NCBI GenBank assembly: GCA_946479005.1
Contig: CAMLEM010000151.1
Coordinates: 1-5,070, forward strand
Reading direction: 5' to 3'
DNA from: an uncultured Chitinophagaceae bacterium
Lineage (GTDB): Bacteria; Bacteroidota; Bacteroidia; Chitinophagales; Chitinophagaceae
DNA length: 5,070 nt
A program made the position numbers and the translations under genes. The notes under the pieces were generated by a model. That model made no database searches, was not told the DNA's origin, and was given only the letters and a program-made list of their open reading frames with translations. How positions within the stretch are numbered: position 1 is the stretch's first letter; each line of letters begins with the position of its first letter. Positions 1 to 5,070 of this stretch are shown here, one piece after another.

Positions 1-2459
1 ACGCTTTTCGCATAATCAAGGATTCTTGTTCCCACGGTCTTCCAGCCTGAGACCTCGGCCATTTTAGACAATTTGAGCTTACCCTTGCGCACCTGGGCTC
101 CTCTTCCCTGTTGTACTGCCAATACAGGTTCCGCATCCGTGGTGACAGCCTCGAGGTAGTTCCCCTCCCCCTCCTTGATAAATAAAAACTTATTCCTGAG
201 CGTGGTGGTCTCAATTTTGAACCGTTTCAGCATAAATTGCTTTTTATCCAGGTCGGCGTACACAGCCGTTATTGTTTTTTCCGGGTCGAATTTCTCGATG
301 AGAAGCACTTTTTCTGCATCCAGCTTCTGGGTCAGCTCCTGGTCCGTGATCTCATAATAACCATCGTTATAAATGACAAGGATCCGGTCATCCGCATCAA
401 AACTCCCAATGAATTGTCCTTTTTCATCCGTATTCAGTCGCCCGAACTGGTCGTCATACCAAAGTTTTTTTCCTTCCAGGGTGGTGCCAACCACTTCCAG
501 GAGTTTTACGGAGCGGATGGCATACTTGGAAACAATATTTCCCATACTGCTCCTTCCCTTGATCTCGAGATCGGCAAAATTGAATTCAAAATCCTTGATC
601 CTGGCCTTGCTGCTGGGGGTTAGGGTCACCTTAACGGTTTCAGCCTCCCCATTTGGCCAGGCCTTGAAATAATGCACCCGGCTGTTCTCATCCCCTCTTG
701 TAAGATCGTACTCCTTTTCACGCGTAACACCGGTCACATTAAAACGTTTTGCGAAATTCTTGCCGGCCTTTCCATCGGCGTAGATCATGTTATACGTGGT
801 CCGCTCATCATTCTTCTGGAATACAGCTACGTGGATGATGTCTTTTCCAATGAAAACCTTGTCGGATACCTTTACCACTTTCATCAGGCCTCTTTTGGTG
901 AAAGCAATGATGTCATCCAGGCTGGAACAGTCAAAAAGATACTCATCCTTCTTCAACCCCGTTCCGATGAATCCTTCCTCCCGGTTCACATAAAGTTTCG
1001 CATTGGCAATGGCCACACTCTTCGCTTCGATCACTTCGAACTGTTTGATCTCGGTTTTCCGCTCTCTCCCCTTGCCATATTTCTTCAGCAACCCTTCATA
1101 ATATTCAACGGCATAATCTACCAGGTTAGCCAGGTTATGTTTCACCTGTTTGATCTCCGCTTCCAGTGCTTTGATCTGCGCGTTCAGTTCATCAATATCC
1201 AGTTTATATATCCTGCGAACAGGCTTTTCCGTCAGCTTGATGATATCTTCCCTCGTGATCGCCCGCTTCAATTGCTTTTTGAACGGCGTAAAGGCCTTGT
1301 CGATCGATTCCAGCACTTTCTCCCAGGTCTCGTGTTTTTTCTCCAGCTCCTTATAGATCTTTTCCTCGAAGAATATTTTTTCCAGTGAAGTGTAATGCCA
1401 TTTTTCATTCAGCTCGGCCAGGCGGATCTTCAGTTCTTTTTCCAGGAGATCCTTCGTGTTGTCAGCTGAGATCTTCAGCAGGTCTGCCACACCCAGGAAC
1501 TGGGGCTTGAACTCCACGATCACACAGGCATTGGGAGATATGGAGATCTCGCAATCCGTGAACTTGTAAAGGGCATCAATTGTAATATCGGGTGAAATGC
1601 CGGGCGCCAGGTCCACCTGTATCTCCACTTCCGCAGCAGTATTGTCTGTTACCTTTTTGATCTTGATCTTTCCCTGGTCATTGGCCTTCACAATGGACTC
1701 CATCAGTTGGGTGGTTGTAACTCCGTAAGGCACACTTCGGATCGCCAGGGTTTTCTTGTCCAGTTCTTCAATATGCGCTCTCACTTTAACCCGTCCTCCT
1801 CTTTTTCCCTGGTTGTAATCCGCCACATCCACCATCCCTCCCGTTTGAAAATCGGGGAAGAGTTCAAACCGTTTCCCTCTCAGGTATTTTATGGAGGCTT
1901 CTATGAGTTCATTGAAATTATGAGGCAGGATCTTGGTCGACAACCCCACGGCGATCCCGTCAGCACCCTGTGCCAGGAGCAGCGGGAATTTTACAGGAAG
2001 GGTCACGGGTTCATTCTTCCTTCCGTCATAGCTCAGTTGCCACTCGGTGGTCTTGGGATTGAAAACCACTTCCAGCGCGAATTTGCTCAAGCGCGCCTCT
2101 ATATATCTCGCTGCCGCGGCATCGTCACCCGTGCGCACATCACCCCAGTTTCCCTGGGTGTCGATCAACAGGTCTTTCTGACCCAGGTTCACCAGAGCGT
2201 CACCAATACTGGCATCCCCGTGCGGGTGGTACTGCATCGCCTGCCCGATGATGTTGGCCACTTTATTATAACGGCCGTCATCCATTTCCCGCATCGCGTG
2301 CAGGATCCTTCGCTGCACGGGCTTCAACCCGTCCTCCACTGCAGGGACAGCCCGCTCCAGAATTACATACGAGGCATAGTCCAGGAACCAGGTTTGATAC
2401 TGGCCACTAAGGCCGGTGTCTACCCCTGCGGTCTCATTTATTTTTTTCTTGGTGGCCAT
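1..2459 (-). CDS. parC: DNA topoisomerase IV subunit A (ParC/GyrA family), C-terminus cut by window edge
   Basis: This is the DNA-cleaving subunit of a type IIA topoisomerase, which with ParE decatenates and relaxes chromosomal DNA in the cytoplasm. I translated 819 codons without a stop from the ATG at 2459; an in-frame TGA at 2463-2465 just upstream makes this the first possible start. The winged-helix/breakage-reunion domain spans about residues 25-480. It carries YHPHGD (77-82) and AAARYIEARLS (115-125), where Arg118 and Tyr119 (codon 2103-2105) match the catalytic Arg-Tyr pair of GyrA. A charged helical stretch (about 330-465) forms the coiled-coil arm and gate. From about 505 the protein is beta-rich, consistent with the C-terminal pinwheel, and the canonical GyrA box (QRRGGKG) is not seen, which favours topoisomerase IV over gyrase. 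The reading runs off the left edge after LDYAKS; relatives end a few dozen residues later. It starts 6 bases after the DUF1835 gene. Family call is very sure; ParC rather than GyrA rests on motif style and linkage to parE. Confidence 0.96.
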   Translation of the reverse strand, partial: MATKKKINETAGVDTGLSGQYQTWFLDYASYVILERAVPAVEDGLKPVQRRILHAMREMDDGRYNKVANIIGQAMQYHPHGDASIGDALVNLGQKDLLIDTQGNWGDVRTGDDAAAARYIEARLSKFALEVVFNPKTTEWQLSYDGRKNEPVTLPVKFPLLLAQGADGIAVGLSTKILPHNFNELIEASIKYLRGKRFELFPDFQTGGMVDVADYNQGKRGGRVKVRAHIEELDKKTLAIRSVPYGVTTTQLMESIVKANDQGKIKIKKVTDNTAAEVEIQVDLAPGISPDITIDALYKFTDCEISISPNACVIVEFKPQFLGVADLLKISADNTKDLLEKELKIRLAELNEKWHYTSLEKIFFEEKIYKELEKKHETWEKVLESIDKAFTPFKKQLKRAITREDIIKLTEKPVRRIYKLDIDELNAQIKALEAEIKQVKHNLANLVDYAVEYYEGLLKKYGKGRERKTEIKQFEVIEAKSVAIANAKLYVNREEGFIGTGLKKDEYLFDCSSLDDIIAFTKRGLMKVVKVSDKVFIGKDIIHVAVFQKNDERTTYNMIYADGKAGKNFAKRFNVTGVTREKEYDLTRGDENSRVHYFKAWPNGEAETVKVTLTPSSKARIKDFEFNFADLEIKGRSSMGNIVSKYAIRSVKLLEVVGTTLEGKKLWYDDQFGRLNTDEKGQFIGSFDADDRILVIYNDGYYEITDQELTQKLDAEKVLLIEKFDPEKTITAVYADLDKKQFMLKRFKIETTTLRNKFLFIKEGEGNYLEAVTTDAEPVLAVQQGRGAQVRKGKLKLSKMAEVSGWKTVGTRILDYAKS

Positions 2460-2468
2460 CGATCATCA
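2460..2468 (-). other. DUF1835 stop to parC start junction
   Basis: The DUF1835 stop TGA (2466-2468) is followed by TGATCG and then the parC ATG. The second TGA (2463-2465) is in the parC frame and fixes the parC start at 2459. No clear Shine-Dalgarno sequence is present; the nearest purine run is AGAAGAA about 20 bases upstream. Short spacing and the lack of a ribosome site suggest reinitiation or coupling from the upstream gene. An out-of-frame ATG (2464-2466) overlaps the stop and opens only a 10-codon frame. Confidence 0.75.
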
Positions 2469-3317
2469 ATTCATTTGTTCTTCTATGGATGACTGCTGCT
2501 CCTCTTTCTTCCCCCCGGGAAGTTTCACATCAAAATCCTTCCAGGCGCCTGCCGGGTCACCGGAAACTTCGATCTTTCCCGCTTCAATAAGCGCCTTCAT
2601 TCTTTTCATCATATAAATATCACCGGTTTTGATCTTCATCCGGTGGAGGATGTTGACAAGCGCCCGGCTGGCTTTCTGCCATTCCGTGGTAAGGTTCCTT
2701 AAAATGTCGGTGTCATAAAATGATTCATCCTTTCCCACGATCTTCTTGCCGCCTTCGAGGATCCTCACGGGACTGTTCTCTTCTGCCAGTTTCCTCCATT
2801 CATCCGGGTCGATCTCGAACTCGCTGGCCGTAATGGGTCGGGCAAGTTTCTTTGCTTTCAGGAATTCTTTCGGCTGTATCTCGTGCAGCCAGGAAGGATA
2901 AAACAGTTGCCCCTTTTCATTGATGAATGGAAGATTGTTCAGGTAAACCACCAGTATACGTCCCTGGAACGCCGCGAACTGCTGCATCAACCAGTAGTAG
3001 CCTGTCACGTCGTGCTGGTTCTGTCCCATCCAGATCCAAACCTGTTGTTCGGGGTCGGTCTCAAGTTTTTGAACGATCTCTTTTACCGTTTCCCTGTCAT
3101 CAAAACTCCCGTGGAGATGTGAATAGGGTGAACCCTCCGACAAAGATCTCCACCAGTCCATCCGGGCCTGCCAGCCTTCTTCCGTTTCAAGTCCGCTGAT
3201 AGGACCCACGGCGAAGTCATCCCGGACCAGGATCACCTCCCCGGCCAGGCCGTCATCCATCTCTATCACCTTCTTCATCAGGTCAACTTCCGATTCATTG
3301 AATACAATGTGCATCAT
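2466..3317 (-). CDS. DUF1835/DUF3658 domain protein of unknown function
   Basis: A 283-residue, apparently soluble protein with no signal peptide or membrane segment. The N-terminus (MMHIVFNESE, then VILVRDDFAVGPISG at 28-42) fits the DUF1835 pattern of an HIVF-type opening strand followed by a DDF/L-x-x-GPI motif. The region around 228-266 (TGDIYMMKRMKALIEAGKIEVSGD followed by a short tail) resembles DUF3658, which usually accompanies DUF1835. The middle is rich in Trp and Tyr (WWRSL 55-59, VWIWMGQNQHD 93-103). The last 15 residues are a charged, Gln/Glu/Ser-rich tail that is probably disordered. No catalytic motif is recognised and the biochemical role is unknown. The start is the first of two tandem ATGs; it overlaps the methyltransferase stop as ATGA and gives the M-x-H-I-V-F opening usual for the family, though the second ATG at 3312-3314 would serve equally well. 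It lies between the methyltransferase and parC, so it should be made in step with topoisomerase IV. The family assignment is from memory. Confidence 0.85.
   Translation of the reverse strand: MMHIVFNESEVDLMKKVIEMDDGLAGEVILVRDDFAVGPISGLETEEGWQARMDWWRSLSEGSPYSHLHGSFDDRETVKEIVQKLETDPEQQVWIWMGQNQHDVTGYYWLMQQFAAFQGRILVVYLNNLPFINEKGQLFYPSWLHEIQPKEFLKAKKLARPITASEFEIDPDEWRKLAEENSPVRILEGGKKIVGKDESFYDTDILRNLTTEWQKASRALVNILHRMKIKTGDIYMMKRMKALIEAGKIEVSGDPAGAWKDFDVKLPGGKKEEQQSSIEEQMN
3314..3317 (-). other. ATGA stop/start overlap, methyltransferase to DUF1835 gene
   Basis: The TGA that ends the methyltransferase (3314-3316) lies within the ATG that starts the DUF1835 gene (3315-3317). No Shine-Dalgarno-like purine run is seen just upstream (the minus strand reads CAGACCAAGTT before the ATG). 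This fits start-up by a ribosome finishing the upstream gene, so the two proteins are likely made in a linked ratio. A second ATG follows directly (3312-3314), giving an alternative TGATG arrangement with the same stop. Confidence 0.9.
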
Positions 3318-4105
3318 AACTTGGTCTGTGGTTTTATAATGTAATACACGCAGGTTGTAAAAAAATTACGGATATAAGGCACCGACCGGATCAAAACATT
3401 TTGCCTCCTCGGCTTCCATCCAAATTTCCATTCATAGATCGGGTTCAACAGGTAATGCCGGTGATGCAACACTTCATACCCCTGCTCCCTGCAGATCTTC
3501 TCAAACCGTTCAATGCTGATCCTCGTATCCCTGATCTCCATCAGGTCGTTCACGGGTTCTTTCTTCTTTCTTAAGATCCACCGGTAAATGCTTCGCGGTA
3601 AAAGGTGGATATACGGCAGCCTTGACAATTTGGACTTCGCCATCTGCTGGTGTCCTCCAAAAGGCATCTGCCAGGGAGGGAAGCCGAAAAAAATGATGCC
3701 GCCCGGCTGAAGGAACTGTTTCATCCAGCCGATCAGTTTGGGCTGATCGTGGATATGCTCAATGACGTCCTTCAAAACCACAATATCAAATTTTCCGTCC
3801 AGTTCTCTTTCCGCATCCACCTGGTAAATGTCCTTGGTAACGAATTTCAGTTTTCCTGAGGCGATCTCCTCCGGGAGAAACTTCCTCGCATCTTCCACCC
3901 TGGGAAGGTCAAGCTCAACGCCTACTCCTTCACAACCCCGGTTCGCAAACGCTTTCAACACTCCGCCTTCCCCACAACCGATCTCCAGCACTCTCATCCC
4001 TTTTTCTATTCTGAATTTTTCCTCGATAAAGGGGATCACATACTTCTCCGCGTTCAGCAACTGGATCTCAAAATATCTTTTCCTGTCGGTATGAAATTCG
4101 AACAT
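3314..4105 (-). CDS. class I SAM-dependent methyltransferase, substrate unknown
   Basis: A 263-residue Rossmann-fold methyltransferase of the Methyltransf_11/23 (UbiE/COQ3-like) type. Motif I is VLEIGCGEG (39-47), the SAM-binding glycine loop. The acidic end of strand 2 is GVELD (62-66), with Glu64 the likely ribose-binding residue. TKDIYQVD (90-97) supplies the adenine-side Asp92. Motif IV is FDIVVLKDVIEHIHD (106-120), and the post-motif strand is LQPGGIIFFGFPP (132-144). After the core come FPPWQMPFGGHQQM (142-155) and about 100 residues with many basic and aromatic positions, ending in a partly hydrophobic stretch (248-257). This extension probably defines the substrate or a membrane or partner contact. 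The ATG at 4105 is 6 bases past the parE stop; a GGAGG (minus strand, 4117-4121) lies 11 bases upstream, rather far for a standard Shine-Dalgarno. The 3' end overlaps the DUF1835 start by 4 bases. The substrate could be a small molecule, lipid or glycan; nothing visible indicates DNA or protein. Family is sure, function open. Confidence 0.93.
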   Translation of the reverse strand: MFEFHTDRKRYFEIQLLNAEKYVIPFIEEKFRIEKGMRVLEIGCGEGGVLKAFANRGCEGVGVELDLPRVEDARKFLPEEIASGKLKFVTKDIYQVDAERELDGKFDIVVLKDVIEHIHDQPKLIGWMKQFLQPGGIIFFGFPPWQMPFGGHQQMAKSKLSRLPYIHLLPRSIYRWILRKKKEPVNDLMEIRDTRISIERFEKICREQGYEVLHHRHYLLNPIYEWKFGWKPRRQNVLIRSVPYIRNFFTTCVYYIIKPQTKL

Positions 4106-4121
4106 ATCCGTTTATGCCTCC
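4106..4121 (-). promoter_or_regulatory. parE stop to methyltransferase start junction with weak GGAGG
   Basis: Only 6 bases (4106-4111) separate the parE stop codon from the methyltransferase ATG. A GGAGG on the minus strand (4117-4121) sits inside the last parE codons, 11 bases from the ATG. It could help ribosome binding but is farther than the usual 5-9 bases, and it is also explained by the parE codons for the terminal Ala-Glu-Ala. No promoter or terminator can fit in the gap, so the genes are read on the same transcript. Confidence 0.4.
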
Positions 4122-5070
4122 GCCATTTTTTCTCCCTCCACGCTTACCGGCTCATCAATCTCCACTTTCAGGTTGTTGATGATAAACTCCTGGCGATCCG
4201 GCGTATTCTTTCCCATATAATATTCGAGCAGCTGCTGGATATGATCTCCCTGCTCCAGCCGCATCAGGGTCTTCCGCATATTCGGGCCAATGAACTGGGC
4301 AAACTCATCAGGACTGATCTCCCCTAACCCTTTAAACCGGGTGATCTCAGGCTTTCCGCCGAGTTTTTTAATGGCATCGATCCTCTCCTGGTCTTCAAAA
4401 CAATAGATCGTTTCGTTCTTATTTCTTACCCTGAAGAGGGGCGTTTCCAAAACATATACTTTTTCGTGCTTAACCAGATCCGGGAAGAACTGCAGGAAAA
4501 AGGTCATCAGCAATAAACGGATATGCATTCCATCCACATCCGCATCCGTGGCGATCACCACGTTGTTATACCGTAATCCTTCCAACCCTTCCTCAATGTT
4601 CAAAGCGTGCTGCAAAAGATTGAACTCTTCATTTTCATAAACCACTTTCTTGGTCAGTCCATAACAGTTCAGGGGCTTACCCCGGAGACTGAAAACGGCC
4701 TGGGTTTCCACATTGCGGGCCTTGGTGATCGATCCGCTGGCACTGTCACCTTCCGTGATGAAGAGTGTGGTCTCATTTCTTTTCGCGATGAAATCCTGCG
4801 GATTTTTGGTGGGTGGCTCATCATCCAGGTGATACCGGCAGTCTCGCAGTTTACGGTTGTGAAGATTGGCCTTCTTCGCCCGTTCATTGGCGAGCTTCTT
4901 AATGCCGGCCAGTTCCTTCCTTTCCCGTTCACTCTGTTCGATCCTTTTTTTAAGCGCATCTGCGGATGCCGGGTTCTTATGTAAAAAATTATCAAGTTCC
5001 TTTGATAGAAAATCACCTACGAACTGCCGCATGCTGGGACCTTCCGGGTCCACATTCACTGAGCCGAGTT
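4112..5070 (-). CDS. parE: DNA topoisomerase IV subunit B (ParE/GyrB family), N-terminal half beyond window edge
   Basis: This is the C-terminal part of the ATP-driven B subunit that pairs with ParC. The frame is open to the right edge: codons upstream of the GTG at 5057-5059 read L-G-S, so that GTG is an internal valine and the true start, with the GHKL ATPase and transducer domains, lies outside. Counting from that Val as residue 1, the TOPRIM domain shows EGDSASGS (103-110, bases 4730-4753) with the catalytic Glu103, SLRGKPLN (124-131), and the metal-binding TDADVDG (171-177). PLFRV (207-211), RFKGLGE (241-247) and [12 protein letters not shown] (282-293) are the conserved C-terminal blocks of the family. 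A Lys/Glu/Arg-rich helix (36-70) precedes the TOPRIM domain. The protein ends normally at TAA (4112-4114) after a short acidic tail. EGDSASGS with SLRGKPLN is the Bacteroidota ParE form, whereas GyrB normally has EGDSAGGS/T with PLRGKILN. About 319 codons are present, roughly half the usual 620-650. Confidence 0.97.
   Translation of the reverse strand, partial: LGSVNVDPEGPSMRQFVGDFLSKELDNFLHKNPASADALKKRIEQSERERKELAGIKKLANERAKKANLHNRKLRDCRYHLDDEPPTKNPQDFIAKRNETTLFITEGDSASGSITKARNVETQAVFSLRGKPLNCYGLTKKVVYENEEFNLLQHALNIEEGLEGLRYNNVVIATDADVDGMHIRLLLMTFFLQFFPDLVKHEKVYVLETPLFRVRNKNETIYCFEDQERIDAIKKLGGKPEITRFKGLGEISPDEFAQFIGPNMRKTLMRLEQGDHIQQLLEYYMGKNTPDRQEFIINNLKVEIDEPVSVEGEKMAEA

Noticed and set aside
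672..1388. 238-residue open frame on the plus strand
   Set aside because: It is antisense to the parC coiled-coil and pinwheel region. Its Phe/Leu/Ile-rich protein is what the reverse of Lys/Glu/Asp-rich codons yields; no independent gene signal is seen.
1707..2492. 261-residue open frame on the plus strand
   Set aside because: It lies wholly antisense to the catalytic part of parC, whose motifs are unmistakable, and its translation shows no recognisable domain. It is a shadow of parC codon bias.
2466..4105. Defence island or restriction-modification system between the topoisomerase genes
   Set aside because: The methyltransferase has motif I and IV of small-molecule type enzymes and no DNA-methylase catalytic motif (no DPPY or PCQ), and no nuclease, transposase or repeat accompanies it. 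Base and codon use looks like the neighbours.
2460..4111. Internal promoters or intrinsic terminators at the gene junctions
   Set aside because: The gaps are 6, -4 and 6 bases, and I saw no hairpin followed by a T-run on the minus strand nor a convincing Bacteroidota -33/-7 promoter pair near them.
4669..5016. 115-residue frame on the minus strand
   Set aside because: It overlaps the parE TOPRIM region in another frame, is very rich in Arg/Ser/Pro and matches nothing recognisable.
4112..5059. GTG at 5059 as the start of a 315-residue protein
   Set aside because: The reading frame continues upstream to the window edge with L-G-S codons, and the protein lacks the ATPase half of its family. 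The GTG is an internal valine of a longer parE.
1..5070. Gyrase (gyrA/gyrB) rather than topoisomerase IV
   Set aside because: The B subunit has EGDSASGS and SLRGKPLN and the A subunit lacks a GyrA box, both pointing to the ParE/ParC pair. The gyrase genes of Bacteroidota are usually elsewhere. The family is certain; this subtype is a strong inference.

Overview
The window is entirely protein coding on the minus strand. It holds four genes, read from high to low coordinates: the C-terminal half of a type IIA topoisomerase B subunit (ParE-like, open at the right edge), a class I SAM-dependent methyltransferase, a DUF1835/DUF3658-type protein of unknown function, and nearly all of a topoisomerase A subunit (ParC-like, open at the left edge). 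No RNA gene, mobile element, CRISPR array, long repeat or convincing terminator was seen, and no stretch over 300 bases lacks a gene.

Organism: both topoisomerase subunits have the Bacteroidota form of topoisomerase IV, for example EGDSASGS and SLRGKPLN in B, and YHPHGDASIGD and RYIEARLS in A. The DUF1835 family is also common in that phylum, and Shine-Dalgarno signals are weak or absent, as is usual there. The balanced base composition and protein style suggest a Chitinophagaceae/Sphingobacteriales-like member. This placement comes from memory of the families, not from a search.

Layout: parE stops at 4112 and the methyltransferase starts at 4105, a 6-base gap. The methyltransferase stop and the DUF1835 start overlap by 4 bases (ATGA, 3314-3317). 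The DUF1835 stop ends at 2466 and parC starts at 2459, again a 6-base gap. There is no room for an internal promoter or terminator between genes, so the four genes are most likely one translationally coupled transcript whose promoter lies beyond the right edge.

How they work together: ParE (ATPase and TOPRIM) and ParC (DNA cleavage and C-terminal pinwheel) form the heterotetramer that unlinks daughter chromosomes. The two genes between them have no established role in that process. They may be passengers, or they may be linked to chromosome segregation or envelope growth, but the sequence does not decide this. No clearly new system is visible; the conserved-looking uncharacterised pair inside the parE-parC operon is the item most worth following up.
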